DNA of 64,000 nt, taken from assembly GCA_035645145.1 (NCBI GenBank), contig DASQNC010000036.1:62001-126000 (forward strand), read 5' to 3'. Position numbers and translations under genes: made by a program. The notes beneath the pieces are model-generated. The model was not told the DNA's origin. It did not search any database and was given only the letters and a program-made list of their open reading frames with translations. Shown piece after piece: positions 26,997 to 35,998 of the stretch. The stretch comes from Azospirillaceae bacterium. Its GTDB lineage: Bacteria > Pseudomonadota > Alphaproteobacteria > Azospirillales > Azospirillaceae. Each line of letters opens with the position of its first letter. Position 1 is the stretch's first letter.

Positions 26997-28058
26997 ATGT
27001 CGGAAGCATCCGCGTCACCCCGGACGGGTGCCGATGATGCGTCGGAGTTGCAGAGCGACGATCTTGCCCGGGACAGCCTCCACATGCTGCCCATGGGCAT
27101 GCTGCCGGTACGCACCCCCGGCCTGAAGCGTGCCCGGCTGATCAAGAACCACCGTCTCGCGACGATGGTGGAACTGTTCCGCGACGATGCGACCGGCAGC
27201 GGTCAGGTGGAGCCGACCGATCTGCCCCGCCTGTTCCAGGGCTGGCCCGAGGAGGTCGAAGAGGACCTCCATATGATCCGCCGGCTGGCGAGCATTCCCA
27301 GCTTCGACGTCTATTCCCTGCGCATCCAGCTCCGGCACCTGGACATTCCGGTGGACAGCCAGGAATCCCTGTGCCTGTCCGGCCGCAAGCGGCAGGAGCT
27401 GACCAATGCCATGAAGCGGTTCACGCGACCGCTGATCTGGCACATCTACGGGACGGAGGAGACCGACGTCTCCGACGTCTCCGAGATCCTCCACCTCCTC
27501 CAGCATCCGAACCGGGAGGAGGCGCTGCGCAATCTCAAGCTGATGGCGCAGAGCCTGAAGGTGACCCTGCCCGAGATCCCCCGGTTCCTGGAGGATTACG
27601 GGGACATCTTCCTGTCCCTGGCCTATTTCCGCGAAATCCTGGACCAGGTGGTGCCCGAGATCACCGATTTCCTGGCCTGGATCCGCGAGGCCACGGAAAG
27701 CTGGCAGATGCGCGAGAACCGCCACGCGGTCCGGGCGATGGAGGCGGTGGACTCCAAGCTCACCTACATCACCGGCTCGATCGTCGGGCGATTCCAGAGT
27801 TTCGACCGGCGCACCAAGGACTTCTGGGACGACATCACGGCCGAGCAGTTCCACGGGGTGCGCGACATGATCACCTCGCACCACACCACCATTGGGGGCG
27901 TGCTGTGCGGGCTGGTGCTCAAGATGGACCTTTGGCGCGCCCGCCACCCGGATCCGGGCTCCGTCGGGCCGCGCAAACGGGCCGACTTCGTGCAGGCCGA
28001 AATCGCTCCGGGCCTGAATTGGGTGTTCGACCTGGAACGCAGCGCCGCCGGGGTTTGA
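26997..28058 (+). CDS. Conserved-looking hypothetical protein, all-helical
   Basis: The 353 residues show no motif I recognise. The sequence is rich in charged, probably helical segments (RFTRPLIWHIYGTEETDVSD, IPRFLEDYGDIFLSLAYFRE, GSIVGRFQSFDRRTKDFWDD). There is no signal peptide or membrane segment, so it should be cytoplasmic. An AAGAGGG ribosome site precedes the ATG, and codon use fits its neighbours, so it is a real gene. It is divergent from the FAD oxidase and convergent with a GNAT gene. Confidence 0.75.
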   Translation: MSEASASPRTGADDASELQSDDLARDSLHMLPMGMLPVRTPGLKRARLIKNHRLATMVELFRDDATGSGQVEPTDLPRLFQGWPEEVEEDLHMIRRLASIPSFDVYSLRIQLRHLDIPVDSQESLCLSGRKRQELTNAMKRFTRPLIWHIYGTEETDVSDVSEILHLLQHPNREEALRNLKLMAQSLKVTLPEIPRFLEDYGDIFLSLAYFREILDQVVPEITDFLAWIREATESWQMRENRHAVRAMEAVDSKLTYITGSIVGRFQSFDRRTKDFWDDITAEQFHGVRDMITSHHTTIGGVLCGLVLKMDLWRARHPDPGSVGPRKRADFVQAEIAPGLNWVFDLERSAAGV

Positions 28059-28070
28059 CGCGGCCCCGCC

Positions 28071-28625
28071 TTATGCCCAATGGAGCGGCTGGAAGCGGTC
28101 GATCAGGCCGGACACCAGCGCCGTCCAGTCCTCAATTCCCTCCTGCAACAGCGACAACTGGTCCGGAAGGCCGGGCTCGAACGCGCTCCGCACCTCGCCG
28201 CAACCGAGACGGACATCGGCACGCAGGGTCCGCGCGATGCGCTGCATGCGGGAATTGTCCATCAGGCAGACCATGGTCACGGGCGCAAGCCGCCGGTTGC
28301 GGGCCAGGTTCAATGCACGCCGGGTGAGCTCGGTCCCGATGCCGCGGCCCTGGAACGGCCGCTCCACCGAAACCGCCAATTCGGCCCCGCCGGGGCGCCA
28401 CAACGGGACGTCCGCAGACAGTTCGGCCGCACCGCGCAGGATGCCGTCCACAAACGCGCCCACCACGATGGTCCGCGTCCAATCCAGCCGTCCGCACCGC
28501 AGGTCGATACCGGCATCGCCGACCGCACCCGTGAACCGCGAACGGCGGTCGGCACCTTCCAACCGCTTGAGATGCAATGCGTAATCGTTCCGCTCGTTCA
28601 GCAGAAGCTTGCGGTAAGCGACCAT
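28071..28625 (-). CDS. GNAT family N-acetyltransferase
   Basis: The protein has 184 residues from the ATG at 28625, which has an ideal GGAGG five bases upstream. An in-frame ATG at 28691 lacks any ribosome site. The GNAT core is visible in ELAVSVERPFQGRGIGTELT (beta-4 and the acetyl-CoA pyrophosphate loop Q/RxxGxG/A) and RALNLARNRRLAPVTMVCLM. The acceptor is unknown. It converges with the preceding hypothetical gene, with only 12 bases between stops. Confidence 0.83.
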   Translation of the reverse strand: MVAYRKLLLNERNDYALHLKRLEGADRRSRFTGAVGDAGIDLRCGRLDWTRTIVVGAFVDGILRGAAELSADVPLWRPGGAELAVSVERPFQGRGIGTELTRRALNLARNRRLAPVTMVCLMDNSRMQRIARTLRADVRLGCGEVRSAFEPGLPDQLSLLQEGIEDWTALVSGLIDRFQPLHWA

Positions 28626-28876
28626 CCGATCCTCCAGGTCCCGCGTTCCCACGCAGCCCTCGAAGCGCCCCACCCCTAACGGTTTAATCATTTTGGCATC
28701 ACCGGTCCGACCCTGCCTCCGCCTCTTGCTGCAACGCAACAGACAAAGCCGGAAACCGGTCCTGCACGGCGGGCATGGCTATGCGGTCGATCGGACCATC
28801 ACAGCCCACCCCCTTGCCCCGCGTGCCCTACCCCGTATTCTTGCCCGAGTGGCGATGGGGGCCCGCGGACCGGCGG

Positions 28877-29638
28877 ATGAGCATCTGGGGTAAGATCGTG
28901 GGCGGGGCGGCCGGATTCGCCGTCGGTGGGCCGATCGGCGCATTACTTGGCGCCATGGCCGGTCACGCCGTGGACAGCCTGCAGACGGTCGACGCCCCGC
29001 CGGGCGGGGAGGTTCTCGCCAGACAATCCGACACCGAACGGGACGAGACCCGTCATATCGCCTTCACCATCGGCGTGATCGTCCTCGCCGCGAAAATGGC
29101 AAAGGCGGATGGGGCGGTGACGGTGGACGAGGTGGCGGCGTTCCGCGAGGTCTTCCACGTTCCGCCGGAGGAGCTGGGCAACGTCACTTGGCTGTTCGAC
29201 CGCGCCAAGCGCGACAGCGCCGGCTTCGAACCCTATGCACGGCAGATCGCCCGTCTGCTGCGCCATCGCCGACCGGTTCTGGAGCGGTTGCTGGACGGGC
29301 TGTTCCACATTGCCCGCGCCGATGGCGGCATCCACGATGCCGAGGTGGAATTCCTGCGCGACGTGGCCCGGATCTTCGGCTTTTCGGATATCGAGTTCGA
29401 ACGCATCCGCACCAGCAACGGAGCGAACGGAACCCCGGACCCTTATGCATTGCTGGAGGTTGATCCCTCGGCCACCGACGCCGAGGTTCGGGCCGCATAC
29501 CGCCGGCTGGCCCGCGAGCACCATCCCGACCAGTTGATCGCCCAGGGCGTGCCGCCGGACTTCGTGGCACTCGCCAACCACCGGATGGCCGTCATCAACG
29601 AGGCCTGGGCCGCGATCCGGCACGAGCGCGGAATTTGA
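28877..29638 (+). CDS. djlA: DjlA-like TerB/J-domain co-chaperone
   Basis: The protein of 253 residues begins with a Gly-rich hydrophobic segment (IVGGAAGFAVGGPIGALLGA) that serves as a membrane anchor in DjlA. Next is a TerB domain (HIAFTIGVIVLAAKMAKADG, HIARADGGIHDAEVEFLRDV). The C-terminal J domain spans about residues 190-253 (DPYALLEVDPSATDAEVRAA) and contains the DnaK-activating HPD motif in REHHPDQLI. The order matches DjlA, an inner-membrane DnaK co-chaperone. The Clp1-like gene follows after 13 bases and is probably in the same operon. Confidence 0.9.
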   Translation: MSIWGKIVGGAAGFAVGGPIGALLGAMAGHAVDSLQTVDAPPGGEVLARQSDTERDETRHIAFTIGVIVLAAKMAKADGAVTVDEVAAFREVFHVPPEELGNVTWLFDRAKRDSAGFEPYARQIARLLRHRRPVLERLLDGLFHIARADGGIHDAEVEFLRDVARIFGFSDIEFERIRTSNGANGTPDPYALLEVDPSATDAEVRAAYRRLAREHHPDQLIAQGVPPDFVALANHRMAVINEAWAAIRHERGI

Positions 29639-29651
29639 GGGACCGCCCGCG

Positions 29652-30533
29652 ATGGACACGCCGGGGCCGCGCAATCGAGTGGACGTCCCGGCGGACTGGG
29701 CCGCCGCCGCCGCCCGCCTGACCAAGGGCGGAGCCCTCCGCGTCCTGGTGTTGGGCCCGGCCGATTCGGGCAAGACCACGGTGTGCACCCTGCTGCTCTC
29801 CATCGCATCGGACCGGGGACGATCGGCGGTGCTGGTCGATGCGGACGTGGGCCAGAAGATGTCCGGGCCACCGGCCTGTGTGACCCTCGGCCGGACACCG
29901 GGGCAGGCGATGCCGGATGCGCTTTGGTTCGTCGGCACGACGGATCCGGTGCATGGCTGGGACCGCACGGTGGCCGGCCTCGGCCGCCTGGGACGGCACA
30001 CGACGGCAGATCTGGTTCTGGCGAACACGGGCGGCCTCCTGGCCGGACCGGGCCGGCGGCTGAAGGCCGCCAAGATCCGGGCATTCGGTCCCGATCTGCT
30101 GCTGGCCCTGGGCGCGGGGCCGGATCTGGACCTCATCCTGGCGGACCATCCGCACATACCGGCCCTGCGGCTCGCCCCCTCCGCGCAGGCACGCCGGAAG
30201 ACGCCGGGCGAGCGGCGGCAGGCCCGCCAAGCCGCCTTCGCACGGTACTTCGCCGACGCAACGACGTGGACGTTCCCCGGCATGCCCCCGGGAACACCCG
30301 CAGTCCCGGTCCCGGGGCTCCTGGTCGGCTTGGCGGACCATGCCGGCCGCGACATCGGCATGGGCATTGCCAGCGGCCTGGACCCGGTTTCCGGAACCGT
30401 GGCGCTGCGGACGCCGGTGCCCGCACGGATGGTGGACCGACTGTCCTGGGGGGCCATTCACCTCGACGCGGTCTTCCGTGAGACGCGCCCGGCCAGGCCG
30501 CCGGCGAGTGCACCGCCCACCACCGAGCGATGA
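29652..30533 (+). CDS. Clp1/Grc3-like P-loop polynucleotide-kinase-family protein
   Basis: The protein has 293 residues. The Walker A motif VLGPADSGKTTVCTLLL (Lys41) has the extended GPxDSGKT form typical of CLP1_P proteins. The second motif, LVDADVGQKMSGPPACVTLG, corresponds to the DxDxGQ..PPG segment of Clp1/Grc3 5'-OH polynucleotide kinases. The C-terminal part (VGLADHAGRDIGMGIASGLD) fits the small beta domain of that family. It may phosphorylate RNA or DNA 5'-OH ends. It follows a djlA-like gene by 13 bases. Activity is inferred from motifs only. Confidence 0.75.
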   Translation: MDTPGPRNRVDVPADWAAAAARLTKGGALRVLVLGPADSGKTTVCTLLLSIASDRGRSAVLVDADVGQKMSGPPACVTLGRTPGQAMPDALWFVGTTDPVHGWDRTVAGLGRLGRHTTADLVLANTGGLLAGPGRRLKAAKIRAFGPDLLLALGAGPDLDLILADHPHIPALRLAPSAQARRKTPGERRQARQAAFARYFADATTWTFPGMPPGTPAVPVPGLLVGLADHAGRDIGMGIASGLDPVSGTVALRTPVPARMVDRLSWGAIHLDAVFRETRPARPPASAPPTTER

Positions 30534-30611
30534 TCGGCGCGGCGTTTTGACCGGACGGGACCTTTGCCCGATACGTGCCGTTGGTAGCGGGCACGGAAAA
30601 AAGGCCCCCGC

Positions 30612-31424
30612 ATGGATACAAACAGCCCCGGCCAAGGCCACCCCGGATCGGGCAACGCGAGCGCCCCTCCCTTCCGGTCCCTGGTGGTGTTCGGCGACAG
30701 CCTGTCCGACACCGGCAATGCCGGCCGCTTCTGCGACGGACCGGTGTGGGTGGAGGTGATGGCCGAGCAGTTCGGGGCCTCGGTGCCCCCCAGCCACATG
30801 GGCGGTCCGAACTACGCCGTCGGCGGCGCCCGCCTTTCGGACGGCGTCAATGCCCTGCCGCAGCAGGCCGAGCGCTACCTGTCCGCCCTTCACGCCGCCG
30901 GGCCGGCGTCAAGACCGGCGCCCGGCACGCTGCACATCGTCTACGGCGGCGCCAACGACCTGCTGGCGGCCCCGTGGGCGCCGAACCAGACGACGCTGGT
31001 GCGCGACGCCATCGCGGCACTCCGGTCCATTCTGGACGGGCTGGCGTCCGTGGGGGCGGTGGACGTGCTGGTGCCGAACCTGCCGAACATCGGCTATGCG
31101 CCGCTGGTCCGCAGCCTTGGCCCGGTGGCCGAAGGGTTCGCCCGCGCACTCACCCGGGACTTCAATGCCCATCTTGCGGCCCTGCTGGACGAGGCCGGGA
31201 CGCGCCATCGGCCGATGCGGCTGCACCGCCTGGACGTGCACCAATTGGCCGAAACGCTGATGGCCGATCCCGCCGCGGCCGGCTTCCGGAACACCACCGT
31301 GCCCTGCCCCAGCCGCAGCGGCTGCGACGGCTACCTGTTCTGGGACAACCTGCACCCCACGGCCGCCGCCCACGCGCGCTTGGCGGATGCCGCCCTGCGC
31401 GCCCTACCCGCAGGCATCCGGTAG
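30612..31424 (+). CDS. SGNH/GDSL-family hydrolase
   Basis: The protein has 270 residues. All four SGNH blocks are present: Ser in VVFGDSLSDTGNAGRF, Gly in NYAVGGARLSDG, Asn in YGGANDLL, and the Asp-His pair in FWDNLHPTAAAHARLA. This is the subclass of thermolabile-hemolysin/phospholipase-like esterases. It has no signal peptide or autotransporter domain, so it may act in the cytoplasm or need another export route. The substrate is not predictable. The upstream spacing is 78 bases with a weak purine stretch before the ATG. Confidence 0.88.
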   Translation: MDTNSPGQGHPGSGNASAPPFRSLVVFGDSLSDTGNAGRFCDGPVWVEVMAEQFGASVPPSHMGGPNYAVGGARLSDGVNALPQQAERYLSALHAAGPASRPAPGTLHIVYGGANDLLAAPWAPNQTTLVRDAIAALRSILDGLASVGAVDVLVPNLPNIGYAPLVRSLGPVAEGFARALTRDFNAHLAALLDEAGTRHRPMRLHRLDVHQLAETLMADPAAAGFRNTTVPCPSRSGCDGYLFWDNLHPTAAAHARLADAALRALPAGIR

Positions 31425-31439
31425 GACGCCGCCACCCGC

Positions 31440-32825
31440 TCACACGTTCAGCAACAGGTTCTCGCGTTCCCAACTGGAGATGACACGGTTGTAGGCCTCG
31501 TATTCGGCCTCCTTCACCGCCGTCAGCGCGTCCACGAACCGCTCGCCGAAGATCTCCTTCAGCGGACGCGAGGCCTGGAATTTGGCGAGCGCCTCGTTCT
31601 GGTGGCGCGGCAGGGTGAAGGCGAGCCGGTAGGCCGAGCCCTTCACCGGGTCGGTGGGCTCCAGGTCCTGGACCATGCCGAGATAGCCGCAGGCCAGCGA
31701 CGCGGCGATGGCGAGATAGGGGTTGGCATCGGCCCCGGCCACGCGGTTCTCCACCCGCCTTGCGTCGGGCGTGGTCACCGGGACGCGCAGGCCGGTCGTC
31801 CGGTTGTCGCGCCCCCAATGCACATTGATCGGCGCATCGGCGTTCGGCACCAGCCGGCGATAGGAATTGACGTTGGGGGCCAGCAGGGGCATGGCGGCCG
31901 GCAGGAATTTCTGAAGCCCGGCGATGTGGGCCATGAACAGGTCCGTGTCGCGCCCCTCGTCGTCGGAAAACAGGTTCCGGCCGGTCTCCAGGTCGATCAG
32001 GCTCTGGTGGATGTGCATGGCGCTGCCCGGCTCGTTCTGCATGGGCTTCGCCATGAACGTGGCGTACACGTCGTGCCGGAAGGCGGCCTGGCGCACCGTG
32101 CGCTTGAACAGGAAGACCTGGTCGGCCAGTTCCAGCGGGTCGCCGTGGTTGAAGTTGATCTCGATCTGGGCGGCCCCGGCCTCGTGGGTCAGGGTGTCCA
32201 CGTCGATCTCCTGCGCCTCGCAGAAGTCGTAGACCTCCTCGAAGATCGGGTCGAACTCGTTGACGGCATCGATCCCGAACGCCTGCCGCCCGCTTTCCTG
32301 CCGGCCCGACCGGCCGACCGGCGGCTGCAGGGGATAGTCGGGATCCTTGTTCACCTGGACCAGGTAGAATTCCAGTTCGGGCGCCACGACGGGCTTCCAA
32401 CCCCGCGCCTCGTACAGCGCGAGCACCCGCTTCAGCACATGGCGCGGCGAGAAGTCGACCGGGCTGCCGTCGGCCTGCACGCAGTCGCCGATCACCTGCG
32501 CGGTGGGTTCCTGGTACCAGGGGACGAAGCGGATCGTGCTCTCATCGGGGATCAGGTAGACGTCCGAATTGGCATCCGAGGTCACGTCCTCGTCCGACGG
32601 GTATTCGCCGGTGACGGTCTGGACGAAGATCGCCTCGGGCAGACGAATGCCGCGGTCCCGCAGGATACGCAGGAACTTCTCCGCCGGCAGGATCTTGCCG
32701 CGGGCGATGCCGTTCATATCCGGCACCAGGCACTCGATCTCGGTGATGCGGTTTCTGTTGATGAAGTCTTGAAGGATTTGCATTGCCGACGCGGCTTCGG
32801 CCGCACTCCCCGTTGCTGACGCCAT
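31440..32825 (-). CDS. Glutamine synthetase-family gamma-glutamyl-amine ligase (PuuA-like)
   Basis: The protein has 461 residues from the ATG at 32825; starts at 32891 and 32783 are also in frame and none has a clear ribosome site. Glutamine synthetase landmarks are present: VAPELEFYLVQVN, THEAGAAQIEINF, GSAMHIHQSLIDLETG, and RDNRTTGLRVPVTTPDARRV. The size and the lack of a GlnA adenylylation loop match gamma-glutamylputrescine synthetases. It should ligate glutamate to putrescine or another amine using ATP. The divergent neighbour is a PuuB-like oxidase, supporting the pathway. Confidence 0.88.
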   Translation of the reverse strand: MASATGSAAEAASAMQILQDFINRNRITEIECLVPDMNGIARGKILPAEKFLRILRDRGIRLPEAIFVQTVTGEYPSDEDVTSDANSDVYLIPDESTIRFVPWYQEPTAQVIGDCVQADGSPVDFSPRHVLKRVLALYEARGWKPVVAPELEFYLVQVNKDPDYPLQPPVGRSGRQESGRQAFGIDAVNEFDPIFEEVYDFCEAQEIDVDTLTHEAGAAQIEINFNHGDPLELADQVFLFKRTVRQAAFRHDVYATFMAKPMQNEPGSAMHIHQSLIDLETGRNLFSDDEGRDTDLFMAHIAGLQKFLPAAMPLLAPNVNSYRRLVPNADAPINVHWGRDNRTTGLRVPVTTPDARRVENRVAGADANPYLAIAASLACGYLGMVQDLEPTDPVKGSAYRLAFTLPRHQNEALAKFQASRPLKEIFGERFVDALTAVKEAEYEAYNRVISSWERENLLLNV

Positions 32826-32891
32826 CGTACAGGAACCAGTGTGGGACCGGTGGGAACCGCGCGCCAGTGGTAAAGGAGGGGTCCCCGCCAT

Positions 32892-34169
32892 TTGACGGAG
32901 ATGCTAAACGACCGCATGGTCCCTCCCATCGAACAGCCCGCCCCCACACGTCCGCCGCTCGCCGGGTCGATCCGCTGCGACGTGGCCGTGGTCGGCGGCG
33001 GCCTGCTGGGCCTGTCCGCCGCGCTCGAACTGGCCACACGCGGACGCGACACGGTGGTTCTGGAGGCCGACCACGTCGGCAGCGGCGCGTCGGGCCGCAA
33101 CGGCGGCCAGATCGTCACCGCCTACGCCCCCGGCATGGCGCGAATCGAGGCCTGGGCGGGGACGGACGACGCACGGGTCCTGTGGGACATCGCCGAGATC
33201 GGCAAGCGCCTGATCGTGGAACGGGTCGAACGCCACGGCATCGACTGCGGACTCCGGCGGGGTCTGGTTTATGCCGGCCTCAAACCCCGCCACGCCCGCG
33301 AGGCGGCGGAGCTTGTGGCCGAATGGCGCCGCTACGGGCACACGGACGCGCGGGTGTTGGACCGGGATGGGGTGCGCGCACTCGTCGCCAGCGAGCGGTA
33401 CACCTGCGGCGTTTGGGACGGTGGAGGCGGCCAACTCGAACCCCTGGCCTATTGCCGCGGTCTGGCCCGGGCCACCGAAGCCTCCGGTGCCCGCATCTTC
33501 GAGGGAACCCGCGTGCAGCGGCTGCGCACGGCGGGGTCCGGCTTCCACCTGGAGACCGGGGGCGGCATCGTGGATGCGCGGACGGTGGTGCTGGCCGGCA
33601 ACGCCCTGCTCGGTCGGGTGGAACCCCGGATCGCGGGCCTCATCCTGCCGGTCACCACCGGGATGATCGCCACGGCGCCGTTAGGCCGGGATCTGGCCGA
33701 CCGCCTGATCCCGGCCGGCGTGCCGGTGTCGGACATGAACCTGGTGCTCGACTATTTCCGCATCGACCACGAGACCCGGCTCCAGTTCGGGGGCGGGGTC
33801 AGCTATTCCGGGATCGCTCCCCCGCGGCTTGCGGCCAATCTCCGCCGCAAAATGCTGCGGGTGTTTCCCGCGCTGCGTGACGTGCCCGTCGAACGGTCGT
33901 GGACCGGCCGGATCGACATCTCCTTGAACCGCATGCCGCAGACCGGCCTGTTGGACGGCCGCATCTACTACGCGCAGGGCTTCTCCGGACATGGGGTGGC
34001 GTTGACGCAATCCATCGGCCTTGCCATCGCCGAGGCCGTCACCGGCGCGCCGGCGCGGTTCCAAACCCTCGCCCGCCTGCCCCACCATCCCTTCCCCGGC
34101 GGCCCGCTGCTGCGCCGGCCGTCGCTGATCATGGGCATGGCCTGGGCCCGGCTGTGGGACGCACTGTAG
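32892..34169 (+). CDS. FAD-dependent amine oxidase (PuuB-like, DAO family)
   Basis: The protein has 425 residues from a TTG at 32892, chosen because AAAGGAGGGG lies about 10 bases upstream; later ATGs at 32901 and 32916 are poorly placed. The FAD site is CDVAVVGGGLLGLSAALELA, with GSGASGRNGGQIVTAYAPG after it and the closing FAD motif IYYAQGFSGHGVALTQSIG. It matches gamma-glutamylputrescine oxidase (PuuB), which oxidises the amine to gamma-glutamylaminobutyraldehyde and releases hydrogen peroxide. The paired PuuA-like ligase is divergent from it across the same control region. Confidence 0.88.
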   Translation: MTEMLNDRMVPPIEQPAPTRPPLAGSIRCDVAVVGGGLLGLSAALELATRGRDTVVLEADHVGSGASGRNGGQIVTAYAPGMARIEAWAGTDDARVLWDIAEIGKRLIVERVERHGIDCGLRRGLVYAGLKPRHAREAAELVAEWRRYGHTDARVLDRDGVRALVASERYTCGVWDGGGGQLEPLAYCRGLARATEASGARIFEGTRVQRLRTAGSGFHLETGGGIVDARTVVLAGNALLGRVEPRIAGLILPVTTGMIATAPLGRDLADRLIPAGVPVSDMNLVLDYFRIDHETRLQFGGGVSYSGIAPPRLAANLRRKMLRVFPALRDVPVERSWTGRIDISLNRMPQTGLLDGRIYYAQGFSGHGVALTQSIGLAIAEAVTGAPARFQTLARLPHHPFPGGPLLRRPSLIMGMAWARLWDAL

Positions 34170-34413
34170 ATGAACAGCGTGGCCCCGATGAAGCAGCCCC
34201 AAAGCGCCGCCAGGACAAGTTGAACGTACACTTGAGGCATCAAGGACCAGATCGCGAAGGAGACCGCGACCGCAGTGCCCACCGTGCCGATCCACAGCGT
34301 GGTGCCGGCCGTTCCATTTCCCCCGCCACCGGCTCCCATGGCGGTCGCACCAACGGCTGCCCGCCGACGAGCCGCATGGCCCATTTTTCGAAGCGGCTGC
34401 GATAGGGTTCCAT
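34170..34413 (-). pseudogene. Frameshifted small membrane-protein gene
   Basis: A good start (ATG at 34413 after GGAGAGGCC) opens a frame reading MEPYRSRFEKWAMRLVGGQ with normal high third-position GC. After about 30 codons that signal moves to another frame, which encodes two clear membrane helices (TTLWIGTVGTAVAVSFAIW, VQLVLAALWGCFIGATLFIY). One extra G in the five-base G run at 34320-34324 would join them. The second frame then stays open into the antisense of the PuuB-like gene, to 33968, so the natural 3' end may be lost. A sequencing error in the G run is the alternative. Confidence 0.45.
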
Positions 34414-34453
34414 GGCCTCTCCGATAAGGTGCCTGGGCACCGCGACCAGGCTG

Positions 34454-34850
34454 TCAGAACACATCCAGCTCCAGGCTGAGCAGCCCCAGCGCCCACTCCC
34501 GCAGGTCCTGGGCGAAGGTTGCGATGCCGATCCCGCCCGTCACGGCCACTAGATTGCCGAAATACCCCAGGGTCCCATCCCTCTTGCGGTGGCACACCCA
34601 GGCCCCGGAGTCCCCTTGCAGCGGCCACTTTGCGTGGGCCTGTCCGACGCGCCCGCCCGTTGCCAGGGCGTCGGAGAAATCGAACATGTGCGAGAAGCAG
34701 TCGTCCTCGGCGATGATCGTCGATCAGCCGGCCCAGCCTTTGGTGGTGATGTCCCTCCCGCCATGCCATGCCGCGCAATGGATCTGGCTGGATACACCTT
34801 CCCAGGCGGGAAACTCGGCAACCTCGGCCAACGGTAGCAGCCACCCCCTC
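34454..34850 (-). pseudogene. Remnant of a trypsin-like (GDSGA) serine protease
   Basis: The frame ending at 34454 encodes WPLQGDSGAWVCHRKRDG, with the serine-protease active-site motif GDSGA, then YFGNLVAVTGGIGIATFAQD. Reading upstream, the same frame stays protein-like (WEGVSSQIHCAAWHGGRD then ITTKGWAG) but is broken by an in-frame TGA at 34724-34726, immediately before STIIAEDDCFSH. The only ATG after it (34687) has no nearby ribosome site. The N-terminal half with the catalytic His and Asp is not recognisable. It lies between the YpfJ-like gene and the frameshifted membrane gene on the same strand, so this looks like a decaying operon end. Confidence 0.5.
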
Positions 34851-34912
34851 GCACTTTCGGTGGGCCATCGAACCAGGTGGCGAGGCGTCGAAGGCGGCCG
34901 TCCGGTCAGCCC

Positions 34913-35908
34913 TTATGGCTGTGCCACCGCGAAGGTGTCGCAGGCCTGCACGTCGCCGACCTCGAACCCGCGGGCGAACCAGCGCTGACGCTGCTGCGAC
35001 GTGCCGTGGGTGAAGCTTTCCGGCACCACGCGGCCACGGCCCTGCTGCTGCAGCCGGTCGTCGCCGATGGCGCTGGCGGCGTTCAGCGCCTCTTCGATAT
35101 CGCCGGGCTCCAGTGTCCGGCGCTGGCGCTCGGAATGGTGCGCCCAGATGCCGGACAGGCAGTCCGCCTGCAATTCCAGCCGCACCGACAGCTCGTTGGC
35201 CTCACCCCGGGACACCCCCTGTTGCGCCTGCCGCACACGGTCCGAGATGCCGAGCAGCGTCTGCACATGGTGGCCCACCTCGTGGGCGATGACATAGGCC
35301 TGGGCGAAGTCGCCGGGCGCCTGGAAGCGGTCGCGCAGTTCGCGGTAGAAGCTGAGGTCGATGTAGACCTTCTGATCCAGCGGGCAGTAGAAGGGCCCCA
35401 TCGCGGACTGGGCCGCGCCGCAAGCGGATTGCACGGCGCCCGAGAACAGGACCAGGGCCGGCTCGCGGTAATCCCGGCCGGCCTGGGCGAACAATCCGTT
35501 CCAGACATCCTCGGTGTCGGCCAGCACGACCGAAACGAAGGCCTTCAATTCGTCCGGCTGTCCGTCCGGCGCCCCGGTCGTGGAGCCCGCCCCGGCATGA
35601 TCCTGGACCGGTGGTGCGTCGAGCCCCCCTCCCCGGCCCGTCTCCTGTCCGGTCTCATAGCCGGTGCCGGAGCCGTACCCGGCTCCGCCCCCACCGCCGC
35701 CGAGGAACACGGCGGGATCGATGCCGAAGACGAAGGACAGCACCAGAACAACGACTATGCCACCGATGCCGAGCCCCCCGGCGCGGCCCATGCGGACGCC
35801 CGGCCGGCCGCCGGGAATTCGTCCGAACCCGCCGGGCAGGCGCGGGCCGAAGCCCCCGCCGCGCCGGTCCTCGACGTTCTCGCTTTCCCGTCCGCCGCGC
35901 CACCGCAT
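34913..35908 (-). CDS. YpfJ-type neutral zinc metallopeptidase
   Basis: The protein has 331 residues, with a basic Gly/Arg-rich cytoplasmic N-terminus, one transmembrane segment ([19 protein letters not shown]) and a Gly-rich linker. The extracytoplasmic domain has the zinc motif [17 protein letters not shown] and the downstream [15 protein letters not shown]. This is the PF04228/YpfJ family of predicted neutral zinc metallopeptidases, whose substrates are unknown. The ATG at 35908 is preceded by GGAGGC at usable spacing; a TTG at 35914 is also possible. The two pseudogene remnants follow it on the same strand. Confidence 0.9.
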   Translation of the reverse strand: MRWRGGRESENVEDRRGGGFGPRLPGGFGRIPGGRPGVRMGRAGGLGIGGIVVVLVLSFVFGIDPAVFLGGGGGGAGYGSGTGYETGQETGRGGGLDAPPVQDHAGAGSTTGAPDGQPDELKAFVSVVLADTEDVWNGLFAQAGRDYREPALVLFSGAVQSACGAAQSAMGPFYCPLDQKVYIDLSFYRELRDRFQAPGDFAQAYVIAHEVGHHVQTLLGISDRVRQAQQGVSRGEANELSVRLELQADCLSGIWAHHSERQRRTLEPGDIEEALNAASAIGDDRLQQQGRGRVVPESFTHGTSQQRQRWFARGFEVGDVQACDTFAVAQP

Positions 35909-35998
35909 CCGCAATGCCTCCGCCCACTCGACGGGGAGTCAACCGGCGGGATCCGGGATCGGGTTCCCGCGCCCGATCCTCCTTCTGGCCCGATCCTT

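Noticed and set aside
34724-34726. TGA read as selenocysteine
   Set aside because: Trypsin-like proteases have no selenocysteine at this position, I see no SECIS-like hairpin after it, and the neighbouring gene is also broken, so decay is simpler.
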